Notes under the pieces: generated by a model | The model's input: only the letters and a program-made list of their open reading frames with translations | What the model was told of the DNA's origin: nothing | Database searches by the model: none | Part shown: positions 42,080 through 52,000 of the stretch, piece after piece | Position numbering within the stretch: position 1 is the first letter of the stretch | Layout of the letters: the number at the start of each line of letters is the position of its first letter | Program-made: the position numbers and the translations under genes | DNA from: JAZGDL01 sp036477795 | GTDB taxonomy: Bacteria; Planctomycetota; Phycisphaerae; UBA1845 | Assembly (NCBI GenBank): GCA_036477795.1 | Contig: JAZGDL010000045.1 | Span: forward strand, 1 to 56,143 | Direction of reading: 5' to 3' | DNA: 56,143 nt

Positions 42080-43093
42080 TCACACTTCAATTAGTTCAAT
42101 CCTGTTCAGGTCCGCTTCGCCCAGCCCGCGGGCGGCGGCGGTGGCGATGTGCTTTGCAGGCCGGTTTTCCTGGGCCAGCGACTTGAGCCCCTTGGCCCTG
42201 CGCTGGGCGTCGAGCAAGTCAGCAGCCACGGCATCGGCAGCTACAAAATCGGTGCTCACTATCAGACCTCCGAACAGCCAGGCGTAGCCGGGATGCTGCG
42301 TCGGACCACCGTGGTACTGGGCGCGCGTCGCGTCACACACCGTCAGCTTCCATTTCGGGGCGATGAACCGATGCGATACAATATCAACAACGAACGGGTC
42401 ACAATTGTAGTCGTGGTACTTGTTGGGGTTGTGTATGGCCCCGTAGAAGTTCTTCATGCCCAGCGAAACGCCGGCCAGATTGTGATCCTTGAGCACCGGC
42501 ACACAGATCAGGGCGTCGACCTGCTCGGCGATGACCCGCGAGAAACACGATCCGATCCTGCCGCTGCTTTCGATGCGGCGCTGATAACCGCTGCCGATCT
42601 CCGCGGAGTCGGTGCCGCGACACTGCACGCCGCCGCTGGATTTGTTGAGCTTGAAGCCGGCTCGAGCCAACTCCACGTCGAACCGATCCCAAATAACGAT
42701 GTGCTCAGCGGGCACCCCCGCCTGCCGCAGCCCAGCCACGATCGCATCAACAACCGCCGACTGGGTCGATAAGCCGAGTGTGTTGACCTTTATACCGACC
42801 CGATCGCTCGTGTTGAACAGTTGTCGCCAAGCCGTAGGTGCATCCGGCGAGTTGGTGAGTCTCTGCATGGACGCGTCCAGCAGTTTCCGCAGCAGGTCGC
42901 GGTGTTCATCGACCAGCCCCCGCGTCAGGTCGTCGTCGCGCGCCATCACCACGCGTGATCTCGGACGCCCCGAGCCGCGGGCTTCAGCCCGCGCTGCCCC
43001 CCCCATCCCAAGAAGCTCCCCGCTAGCCGCAATACCCGCCGCAGCGCTACCGACCCGCGCAAGAAATTGTCGCCTAGTGTGCTTCGAAGACAT
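42080..43093 (-). CDS. Tat-exported DUF362 protein, second paralogue
   Basis: A 337-aa protein starting at ATG 43093 after GGAGGA; an upstream start 8 codons earlier is rejected. The Tat signal TRRQFLARVGSAAAGIAAS is followed by GSGRPRSRVVMARDDDLT and the DUF362 core: GIKVNTLGLSTQSAVVDAIV, DALICVPVLKDHNLAGVSLG, NFYGAIHNPNKYHD and STDFVAADAVAADLL. A GCGGGCTTCAGCCCGC palindrome is read in frame at residues 34-39, just after the signal. It lies between Memo-AMMECR1 and radical SAM genes and was probably co-transcribed with both before toxin-antitoxin cassettes moved in. Confidence 0.88.
   Translation of the reverse strand: MSSKHTRRQFLARVGSAAAGIAASGELLGMGGAARAEARGSGRPRSRVVMARDDDLTRGLVDEHRDLLRKLLDASMQRLTNSPDAPTAWRQLFNTSDRVGIKVNTLGLSTQSAVVDAIVAGLRQAGVPAEHIVIWDRFDVELARAGFKLNKSSGGVQCRGTDSAEIGSGYQRRIESSGRIGSCFSRVIAEQVDALICVPVLKDHNLAGVSLGMKNFYGAIHNPNKYHDYNCDPFVVDIVSHRFIAPKWKLTVCDATRAQYHGGPTQHPGYAWLFGGLIVSTDFVAADAVAADLLDAQRRAKGLKSLAQENRPAKHIATAAARGLGEADLNRIELIEV
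42977..42992. repeat. Palindrome in the export-signal region of DUF362
   Basis: A 16-bp perfect hairpin GCGGGCTTCAGCCCGC with extended flanks, translated as part of AARAEARGSG between the Tat signal and mature domain. It resembles the other coding-region palindromes in the window. Confidence 0.7.
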
Positions 43094-43136
43094 CAATTGC
43101 TCCTCCAGCCAGGACAAACGGTCTGCAGAATATATA

Positions 43137-43222
43137 CTAGGGCTCGCCGAACACTTCCGTCGTTATACAGTATACCTCTGCGTCGGGTTATTTCCAGTCG
43201 CGGCAGGCCGCTACTTCAGCCA
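43137..43222 (-). pseudogene. Displaced 3' tail of the Memo-AMMECR1 gene
   Basis: The minus strand encodes LAEVAACRDWK, an in-frame TAA, then PDAEVYCITTEVFGEP and TAG. It aligns with the C-terminus of the intact gene at 44416 (AGLPPDAWKQPDTEIY, ending EVFGEPE), with an identical 17-base stretch at the end and roughly 75% base identity over 60 bp. It stands just before the DUF362 ribosome-binding site. It is therefore a decayed second copy of the gene's tail, separated from the intact gene by about 1.2 kb of toxin-antitoxin genes. Confidence 0.82.
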
Positions 43223-43223
43223 G

Positions 43224-43280
43224 GTAGGTCGGGCTATGCCCGACACATAATCCTTTGGTGTCGGCCGCAGCCCGACCTAC
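43224..43280. repeat. Double-hairpin repeat, family F
   Basis: Arms 43224-43246 (core GTCGGGCTATGCCCGAC) and 43257-43280 are inverted copies. The outer edge supplies the TAG stop codon of the small antitoxin-like gene (43277-43279), so the element truncated or trimmed that gene. Confidence 0.9.
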
Positions 43281-43459
43281 TCGTGCCCCCGCGCCCTGCT
43301 CAGGGGCGGATCGATGACCTTCTCAGGGTGTTCCGCCTGGAGACGTCGAATGGCTTCAAAGAGCTTCTGCGGATCGTTGTCGTAGTCGGCAAACAAATCG
43401 CGACGACGCTGGCGAACCTCCTCAATGAGAGGATCGGACGATTGTGTTGTGTCGTTCAT
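43277..43459 (-). CDS. Small antitoxin-like protein following the PIN toxin
   Basis: A 60-aa, highly charged helical protein (MNDTTQSSDPLIEEVRQRRR, then FADYDNDPQKLFEAIRRLQ), overlapping the PIN gene by 4 bp. Proteins of this size and composition follow VapC-like toxins with the YLETS motif in many genomes and are presumed antitoxins. Its stop codon lies within a double-hairpin element, so the original C-terminus may have been different. No DNA-binding motif is visible. Confidence 0.7.
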   Translation of the reverse strand: MNDTTQSSDPLIEEVRQRRRDLFADYDNDPQKLFEAIRRLQAEHPEKVIDPPLSRARGHE

Positions 43460-43941
43460 GCTGATTCCTCCATCCACAACATCTCGGGGGTGACGATTCG
43501 CGGCGTCAGCAACCCAAGACGTCGATTGATGACTGTCAGGTGATCCAGTTTGTTGGGGTTAGCCAAATGCCGTATGTTCCATGTGAGCAAGAAGTCTACC
43601 TCATAGAGGCAGGCCACGGCAAGGTGAGCGGCATCTCCAAACAGACCGGCCGGGGTTAGCCGCTCCTGCACATAGCGGGTCGCAACCGCCATCACCTCTG
43701 CCTCGACCGCCAGTCTAGGAAGCGGGTCGATCAGATCGATGGCCTCAGACTGCCCTGGCCAGTCTCCTTGTTTCAATTCCAGTAGAACACTGTCCGAGAC
43801 ACCCACGTCGTAAAGAGGCAATTGCTCTCGCCACCACTCCCGTGTCACTTGACGTCGGTGCAGACTCCCCGGGTCAGTCCGCGTCGTGACGTAGGCACTG
43901 GGGATGCTCGTCTCAAGATACACACTCGCAGCCATGAACAT
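43456..43941 (-). CDS. PIN-domain toxin (VapC-like)
   Basis: A 161-aa PIN nuclease of the YLETSIPSAY subgroup. The first acidic position is Glu in YLETS, the central Asp is in GDAAHLAVA, and the later LLTWNIRHLANP is the typical third motif. It probably cleaves RNA when not bound by the partner. ATG 43941 and 43935 are both possible. It sits between the truncated HEPN/MNT pair and the family F repeat. Confidence 0.87.
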   Translation of the reverse strand: MFMAASVYLETSIPSAYVTTRTDPGSLHRRQVTREWWREQLPLYDVGVSDSVLLELKQGDWPGQSEAIDLIDPLPRLAVEAEVMAVATRYVQERLTPAGLFGDAAHLAVACLYEVDFLLTWNIRHLANPNKLDHLTVINRRLGLLTPRIVTPEMLWMEESA

Positions 43942-43988
43942 TCCACCTTATCACGCCGACGCTCCACGTCTATCAGACTATGCCAACC

Positions 43989-44090
43989 TCAGCCCAGCAC
44001 GGACGCCTCGGCACTGAGATTGTTGCGGACGTTGAGCAGGTCGTTTTCGGCTTTGGCGATCCAGGTCTGCGAATCATCGGGGTTGTTCAT
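43989..44090 (-). pseudogene. HEPN toxin fragment (first 33 residues)
   Basis: An ATG within the end of the MNT gene opens a short frame MNNPDDSQTWIAKAENDLL followed by NVRNNLSAEASVLG and a stop. WxxKAENDL is the usual start of HEPN-domain proteins, which are 110-140 aa when intact. The rest is missing, so the toxin half of a HEPN-MNT pair has been lost. Confidence 0.65.
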
Positions 44091-44391
44091 ACAACACCTT
44101 GCCCTCCGATTCGATTACCCGGATGAGCGAGTTGCGGTATTGGCGTTGCTCTCCGACCTCCTGCGGCGTGTACACGATCAAGTCCATGGCCCACCGGTGC
44201 AGGCCGAACAGCGCGCTTATAGCCCGCGCTCGCTGCACCGGGGGGTCGTCACTCTCCATCTCCACCATCAGGTCCAGGTCGCTGTCCGGGCGGGTGTCAC
44301 CACGCGCCCGGCTACCGAACATCACGATCCGCCGTGGCCGGAACGCTTCGGCGATCTTTTGGACAATCTCCTCGATCGGTGGTTCGATCAT
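44074..44391 (-). CDS. Minimal nucleotidyltransferase (MNT) antitoxin
   Basis: A 105-aa MNT-domain protein with the nucleotidyltransferase signature IVMFGSRARGDTRPDSDLDLMVEM (G-S-x10-D-x-D). Such proteins neutralise HEPN toxins by AMP-adding activity. The 3' end overlaps the truncated HEPN gene by 17 bp. Being an antitoxin without its toxin, it should be harmless and free to decay. It begins 25 bp after the Memo-AMMECR1 stop. Confidence 0.9.
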   Translation of the reverse strand: MIEPPIEEIVQKIAEAFRPRRIVMFGSRARGDTRPDSDLDLMVEMESDDPPVQRARAISALFGLHRWAMDLIVYTPQEVGEQRQYRNSLIRVIESEGKVLYEQPR

Positions 44392-44415
44392 GAGTAACTC
44401 TGACTTCTGTTCCCA

Positions 44416-45927
44416 CTACTCCGGCTCGCCGAACACTTCGGCCTCAAAAGAGTATATCTCGGTGTCGGGTTGTTTCCAAGCGTCGGGCGGCAGACCGGCT
44501 TTGCGGCATGTCTGAGCGAGGAACTCCTCCCGGGTCCAGCCCCGCCGGGCCGCCACCTGCGGCAGCAGCACCCCACGCCGCGGACCCAACGAAACCAGCA
44601 ACCCGTGCCGGCCGACGATGATCTTATCGGTCTTCTCCACGCGTTTCATCGGCGTCAGGTAGCTGATCTCGATATCAAGCTGGTCCAACTCCGCAGCCGT
44701 GACCGGGTTGCGAACGAATCGCCGATCGGAACAGGCTGAGACGGCGTTGCGAATTACCGATTCATAAAGCGGCCCGCGCGCGACCATGTTGCCGATGCAC
44801 CCGCGGAGTCGGCCGTGATTCTCCAGCGTGACAAAACAGGCCCCGTCCGCGCCAAGCGCCTCGGGCAGTTTATTGGCATCCACCTGCGGCAACCCCTCGC
44901 CTTTCAGGTTCGCTTCCACCGTCTGCCGCGCCAGCTTGAGCAACTCGTCGCGCTGCGCCTGATCCAGCTTGCCCGGCCGGGGAGTAAACACGATCGACTG
45001 ATACGTGACACTGCTTCTCCAGTCACCGGTGATCTGTCCGGAGGTGTCCAGCGCCGCTCGAACGCCGACCGCGCCTTGGTGCATCGAGAGGATGCGCAGG
45101 AGAAGTGTGATCGGTCCTCGACCGCAGATGGTATCGCCGGTCCTTTCCAGATGATCGAGGAAGCCGTCGAAGTCACACTCCAGAATCGGGGCGGCGGCGT
45201 GATCGGCCAGCTCACCAAGCCGTTTGGGCACGTCAGTCTTGAACGGCGTATACCCGAAACGGGCGCCGAAGTGGGTAAAATCACTGCTGGCCACCAGCAG
45301 AGTCTCGTCGTCGAGCCAGGGGATGATCGCACTGGCAGCCTCGGCGTACTCTTGCGTGGACATCCGCCCAACCAGCAACGGAACAAGCCGAAACTCCTCG
45401 AGCACCTTCTGCAAAAACGGTAGCTGAAGCTCCAGCGAATGCTCGCCGCGATCGATACCGGGATGCGACCCGAAAACCGCGTTTTTCAAGAGCTGATCAC
45501 AAACCGCCCGATCGATGGCAACCTCACCGAGCGGCGTCTGATAGGCTGTCAGATCGTCCGGCACGTCCACGCCGTGATACGTGCCGGCATTGCGGTGGCT
45601 GAACGCCAGCACGATGACACGTTTATAGGCATGGCCCTGGAGACAACCGTAACCGGCTGCGGCGACCGGCGCGCTATAACGATACCCTGCGTGCGGCGAG
45701 ATGATCGCGACAGGCTTCCCGGAGACGGTCGGCGATGACGCCGCCGCGAGAAGAACGTCGATCCGCTTGCCCAGGACCGCGGGTTCGCCGGGATACCAAC
45801 TACCAGCGAGATAGGCCGGCCGGACCTTGGCGTCATGTTGTGCAGCGGCACCCGCAGCCTGCCCCAGCACGACCAGGCAAACCGCGACAACCTGCAGCAT
45901 CAATTCGCGGCGCCCTAACGTGTACAT
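44416..45927 (-). CDS. Memo-AMMECR1 fusion (AmmeMemoRadiSam proteins B and A) with signal peptide
   Basis: A 503-aa fusion. Residues 30-305 are the Memo domain: RPAYLAGSWYPGEPAVL, SPHAGYRYSAPVAAAGY, GEHSLELQLPFLQ and SSDFTHFGARFGY contain the His/Cys-type metal or catalytic positions of the dioxygenase-like fold. Residues 320-503 are AMMECR1: ACFVTLENHGRLRGCIGN, then LDIEISYLTP and VLLPQVAARRGWTREEFL. The N-terminus (ELMLQVVAVCLVVLGQAAG) is a Sec-type signal, so the product may act outside the cytoplasm like its Tat-tagged partners. The start is ATG 45927; a longer frame is possible. The function of the three-part system is unknown. Confidence 0.9.
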   Translation of the reverse strand: MYTLGRRELMLQVVAVCLVVLGQAAGAAAQHDAKVRPAYLAGSWYPGEPAVLGKRIDVLLAAASSPTVSGKPVAIISPHAGYRYSAPVAAAGYGCLQGHAYKRVIVLAFSHRNAGTYHGVDVPDDLTAYQTPLGEVAIDRAVCDQLLKNAVFGSHPGIDRGEHSLELQLPFLQKVLEEFRLVPLLVGRMSTQEYAEAASAIIPWLDDETLLVASSDFTHFGARFGYTPFKTDVPKRLGELADHAAAPILECDFDGFLDHLERTGDTICGRGPITLLLRILSMHQGAVGVRAALDTSGQITGDWRSSVTYQSIVFTPRPGKLDQAQRDELLKLARQTVEANLKGEGLPQVDANKLPEALGADGACFVTLENHGRLRGCIGNMVARGPLYESVIRNAVSACSDRRFVRNPVTAAELDQLDIEISYLTPMKRVEKTDKIIVGRHGLLVSLGPRRGVLLPQVAARRGWTREEFLAQTCRKAGLPPDAWKQPDTEIYSFEAEVFGEPE

Positions 45928-45965
45928 GTCACGCGACCAAAACGACTCCAGCAACCGCGACAGTA

Positions 45966-46050
45966 GTTGAAAGTTGGAAGGTTCAAGGTTAGAGGTTCCA
46001 AGGTCCGGCTACCAACAGTCAACTTTCAACTTTCAACCTTCATCCTTTCA
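45966..46050. repeat. TTGAAAGTTGAA-type repeat, left flank of giant gene
   Basis: Degenerate units such as GTTGAAAGTTGGAAGG, AAGGTTCAAGG and CAACTTTCAACTTTCAACC form an imperfect dyad. A related, inverted copy lies at the other end of the giant gene (54851-54982); both contain CCAACAGTC or its complement in the middle. Confidence 0.8.
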
Positions 46051-46079
46051 AGACGTCTGCCGGCGATTGCCAGCGCCCG

Positions 46080-49000
46080 TTACGGTCGCTGATTGTTCAT
46101 AACCTCACCAGCCCAGGCCTTGGTGGCATTCCCCGTGCCGAAAACAAGCTGACGCAACGCTGTCAGATCCAGCGGGTTTATGCTGCCATTGCGGTTGATG
46201 TCCACGTAATCCTCCAGCACACCGCAATCCGGTGTCAAGAGCGCATTGACATACTGACGGAACCGGGTCACATCCAGCGGGTTGCATTTTTCGTCCTGGT
46301 TCACGTTACATGGCAGGAAGCCGCCGTCCCAACGGTCCGGTTCATTCAGCAGCGGACCAAGGTCACCCTCGTTCTCGATCATCTTGCCGTCGGCATTCAC
46401 AACCACCGCCCGGACCGTGGTCCATTCTCTCAGCTTAATGAACCGGTTGAGCCTCAACTTGATCTGGGGGTTGTTGGTAGCGTCCACCACCGCAACGAAG
46501 ATGGGGGTCACCGCTGGTGGACCGGTTTGGGTAACGATAAAATCACCCGGCCCCACCATCCCACCGCCCGGCGCGAACACCGGCTCGCTGAACACTAAGG
46601 TGAGCTGGTCAAGCCCCTGGTTCAAATCGATGCCGTTGTTGGTCTCCCGTCGCGGATCGATGTAACCGGAGCAAGGTCTGGTCTCGCCCGGCTGCCCGTC
46701 GGCATGCACGATATACGGTCCTCGACAATCGATGGTCCCGCCGTCATCCACACAATCCTCGCCCTTGTGCCACTGGTTGGGCTCCACCTCTCCGCCAAGC
46801 CACATCTGGATGTTGTCCACGTCGTCAGGCGCAGGCTCCCGAGCCTGGTCGAATATGTTGATCCGCCCGATGGTACGCGGGCTCCAGACGCCGAAGAACG
46901 TCTTGCCAGGTACGGTAGTGACGGGCGGAACGTCAAATTTGCCGATCTCTACATCAGCCTTGTCGTATACGGTGATGTGCCAGCCGGCCACCTCGAACTT
47001 CTCGAACCGCGAGAGCTCGAACCCGATACCGGTATGGTTAGGCTCGGTGAAGATCAAATCCAGACTGGCGCGGATGCCTTGAAGGAATAGATTCTCACCC
47101 ACCGCCTTGCTGTTGGCACCGAGGAATCCCTGCCCCACCACATGCAGGGCCGTCGGATCGCCGGACGGGTTGGGATGCGGCGGGTTGGGCCCCGGCGTAA
47201 TGTTCGTCTGAATGATCAGGTTCTTCTCGGCAAGACCCTGCGGGAAGCCCAAGCCCGAGGCCGGACTGATATTGGGAACGTTACCGACCAGAGGATCACG
47301 CAGCGGTTGTATTCCGCCATCCGGGATATTGGACTCCTCGAAGGTCTCGATACCCTTGAGGACCTTCCCGTGCTCGCGCATGAAGCTGTCGAACTCATCC
47401 TTGTTCCCGAAAACGAAGATGCCGTCCCCCGCCTCGAAGCGGATGCACAGCGACTCCGGCACACCGCTGGTGCATACAGTATCACCCGGTTGCGACTTGT
47501 CGCAGCAGGCCCCGGTGTGCTCGAAGCATAGCCCCTCCGCTTGCACCTGTGTGCAGCTCAGGTCCTTGAAGAATTCGGGTTGCTCAAAGCCCATGCCGGT
47601 CAGGCACCTTGATTCCGGAACATCGGGTACGCAGAAGCCACCGGGCTGAGCATGATCGCAGCAAGCCCCGGTGTGCTCGGTGCACCGCGGATCGAGGTCC
47701 TCGCAGAGCGTGTCCTTGGTCCAGGTGAACTGCGAATCGTCGGGGACCAGCACGATCTGCCCGCGAATCTCCCCCCCAGGCCACTGCGCAGAGTGGATGT
47801 TCACGTAGTGCAGCCCGTTGATCATCCTGTCCATCTGGGCGGCGCTGAGGTTGGCCACGCCGATCTTCGGACTGCCCAGCGGAAGCGGGTATAAGACTCC
47901 GGCATTGATGCATTCGGGTGCGGGACTGTGGACATGGCTGGCCGACTCAGGCGAACCCAAGCCCGCGTAGGTGATGTTGTAGCTAACTACTCCGGTATTG
48001 GTGTCAAGGGTAAACTGACCGATTCCACTAGCAGCCGACCCGGTTCCCACGCACTTGTTGGCCTGGGCGCCGTCGATGATGGCCTCGAACTTGAGGGTTC
48101 CCGCGGGCGGACCGCACTGCGACTCGGGCACATGATTCCTGCACTCACCCGTGTTCCCGTCACAGCAGGCTCCGGTGTGCTCGGTGCACCGCGGATCCAG
48201 GTCGCTGCACAGCGTATCCTTCGCCCAGCGGTGCTGATCCGCGATCACCACGCATCGTCCCAGACAATCGTCCGTGCACGTCCACTCGTTGTTCGCGCAA
48301 ACGCAGGTGCTCGGCAGGCAATCGGGCAGGCACTCCCCGCCGGCTCCGCAGTCCGCGTCCGTTATGCACGCACCCGCCGCAGGGCAGGGTCCGCTGCAAA
48401 GCTCATCGCCCTCGCATATGCCGATGCCGCCCGGGGCACCGCCGACCGAACATTCCGACTCCGGCACATCATCCCGGCAGATTCCTGTCGTCCCGTCGCA
48501 GCAGGCTCCGGTATGCTCCCGACAATCGACGGTCCCGCCGTCCTCCCTGCAGTCTTCGCCCTTGAACCACTGGATCTGCGGTGGCGTTTCGCACACAACA
48601 TTGATCACCAGACTGATCACCGTCACCCCCGGCGGGTTGAAATTGTCGGTCGCTGTGAACTCCAGCGCGTAGGAGCCGGTGTCGGCGCAATCCGGCGCCC
48701 AGTCCAGATCGATGGTGGCGATTTCAACTTGCGGCGAGTTGTTGGTAATCACCAACCCGCCCGCCTGACCTCCGTCCGGATCGGCGATCGCCACCGTGAC
48801 CGTCTGGCCCTCCTCGGGACTGATGAACTGCACGGTCAGGTCGAGCACCTCGCCCGCGGCGGCGTCCACGGTGATCTTCCTGGTGCCCGGGAACCCCTGA
48901 GGGATCGGAGCGATGTTTGAGATCACCGCCGTGCTGAAACAAATCGAGCTGAAGTCGAGGTAGCTCACACCGTCGTTGTTCGTGAATGGCCCGTCGTAGT

Positions 49001-52000
49001 CGATGCCCGCGTGGTCAAAAGCCCCGATCTGGAAGAATTCCACGCCGTCGCCGCGGTTGGCCCCGACAATCGCCGGAAATCCGCCGAAGCCCCCGACCCC
49101 GTCCGAGGCATCACCCGTGGTCCAGCACATGTTGTCCCAGCTAAAGCACACGTTGTTCCCCAGGCCCATGGCGGGATTGGTGCCGTCCGAGATGGCCACC
49201 TGGAAGGTGTTGAGCAGGTCGCCGTGCTCGTCGTAGTACCCGACGTTGTCCCAGGTAACCACGAGCGTGTTGCCGCCGAAAAACTTCCGGTAAACGTGCC
49301 CGAGGGTGTTATGGTTTCCGCCATCGTCGTTGACATCGCCCGTGTCCACGTCCCCCCAGAACGGTGCGACCATTACGAATTCCGTGTTCGGAAAGCCAGC
49401 CGGGCTGAACGTCGAGTAAAGCGTGTCGAACGACAGGTTGCCGTTATTGTTGACGAATGCGGTCGTGTACGTGTCACCGTACAGGTCGAATACAAAGCCC
49501 AGCGGGACCGTGGCCGAATCATCGTCATTGTGCTGGTCGAGTCCCTGGGCGCATCCCGACCCCGTGCAGCCGTCACCGAAGAAATCGACGAGCGCGTACG
49601 TGCCGTCCAACGGGAACATCAACTCGGTGGCATCGCCCGAACACGTTCCCCCGCCGGCAGACGGCCCATCGTCTCCGGGCCTCTCAGGGACGCTCCGACC
49701 ATTCGGAATGCATTGCGATTCGGGGACGTTGCTGCGACACACGCCGCCCGGCTGCGACTTGTCGCAGCAGGCCCCGGTGTGCTCACGACATAGACCCTGA
49801 TCCTCGACCTGAGCACAGTCCCTGTCCTTGAAGAATTCGGGCTGCTCAAAGCCCAGTTCTCTCAGGCACCGCGACTCAGTAACATCGGACAGGCAGAAGC
49901 CGCCCGGCTGAGCATGGTCGCAGCAGGCCCCCGTTTGCGACGGCGGTTGGACCGGGTGATCGATGCCGCCGTCCTTGCTGAGACCCAGAGACTGAATCAC
50001 CTTCTGCGAGTTCGGATCGCCGGGAATGTTTTCGCGTACACCCGGCACGAAGTTGCCGTCGTTGGGGGCGTCGATGGTCCCGACCAGGACCGCTCCCAGT
50101 TGTATGACCCAATGCACGCCGAGGAAGTTGATCCGGATCGGCGGTGTGCCCTCCAGGTCGTAGTCCAAGACCCGCACGTTCCCGGGGTTGCCCACCTCGG
50201 TGAATGTGAAACGTGGGAAGAAGGGAATGTCGGCGTTGTAGGTACCACCGTTTGCATGCCCCAGCGTCGCGCTGATCATGCCCAATGGCGGGGAACCGCT
50301 AGGCGACAGGTCCACCGCGACATCCCATTGCGAGGGGCCGACGACGATCGGGGCGGCCGAAACGAGGTCGAGTTGGACGAGCTCCACGCCGACGGGATCG
50401 CAAGGCCGCGGGAATAAGACACCCGGACAAACGATCGGACCGTCTCGCTGACCGAGCGTGTCGGTGGGGCCTCCCACTAGGTTGACCGTGCCGTTGAACG
50501 GAGCGGAACCCGGGAAGAAGAAGTCGGCCGGGATGGGCGGTACATCCGGCGCACCGAATGTGGCCGACGTGCCCTGAAGCGTAACGTGCGGATCGGGCGG
50601 CAGCGGACACTCGCAGGTGACCTCGGCGCCGCCGCCTACGTCGAAGACGGGGATGCTCGGGGCTCCAGTGGAGCGGCCGTCTATGTGGATTTCGCACCGC
50701 TGCGTCGCAACTGGACACGTACCGGTGCACGATAAAGTGCCACCATCCGAACTGAGCGCCACCGGCCCGCATTCACCTCCGTCATCGAAGCAGTCGCATA
50801 GCACCGCTACGGCAATTCCGCCCCTATCGGCACCTCCGGGCGAATTGGTGAAAACTCTCGGCAGGCATAATTCACGATCGGAGCCCACGCAATCGAAGAT
50901 CTGCCGCTGCAGACAGGACAACAAGGGATCGAACGTCGGTAGCGGACAGAGTGGGTCACCGAACGGATCGTGGTCCGCCGTGACCAAGTTAGCCACGAAC
51001 CTACCCACGCCCGGTATGGGCGAGTCGAACAGCGGGAAACATCCCCGCGGGTGCGAGTAGATGCGGTTCGGCGACACACACTCAATGCTCGCCGTGAGCG
51101 ACAACGGCACCTGGTTGTAGGCAAACAGCCCGCCACCGAGATCAAGCTCGAATAAGATGTCAAACGAACTGTCCCCGAGGCTCGGGTCGCCACCGTCTTC
51201 GATTATGCTACCGAGTGATGGACCCAGCGGTGCACCGGGTCCGATACCGCCGCCGTAACCGGCGCGCAATACGACACCGCCACCCGTGAGCTTCATGGCA
51301 ACCATCTCGGTCGGAATGCTGTGCGGAGATCCCGCGCCACGAGCCACTTCGGCCGGACCGAACATCACCAGATTCATATCGACAATGCAGTCACCATCCC
51401 TGTCCACGCCGACCACGGCGCCCGAAGGCAATCGGTCGTGACCAGCCGGACAGGTATCAATCCAATGCGGGCCCGGACCGCAGTGCTGGCACTTGGTATC
51501 GAATTCACAAGCATCGTCGATGCCGTTGCCGTCGCCGTCACCTTGACAGGCGCTACCAGGACCGCGTGGGGCGCCGTCCGCGCCGCGACACTCGTCACCC
51601 GGCAGATCCAAACAACGACCGTCCTCGAAGCAGCAGGCCTCGGAACGCGTCTGGCACGGTGGATCGAGATCGGCGCAGAGCGTGCCCTTGTCCCAGCGGA
51701 ACTGCGAATCGACCCTGGGGCACTGCGACTCGGGGACGCCGTCGGTGCATATGCCGGTGTTGGCGTCGCAGCAGGCCCCGGTGTGCTCGCGGCACAGACC
51801 TTCACTTTCCACCTGGGCGCAGGTCCGGTTCTTGAAGAACTCGGGCTGCTCAAAGCCCAATTCTCTCAGGCACGCCGATTCGGTAACGTCTGATACGCAC
51901 AAACCGCCCGGCTGAGCATGATCGCAGCAGGCTCCGATCTGTACGGGCTCGCACGTGCAGCAGATGTCGATGGTCCCGTCGGCGTTGACCGTCTGTAGCT

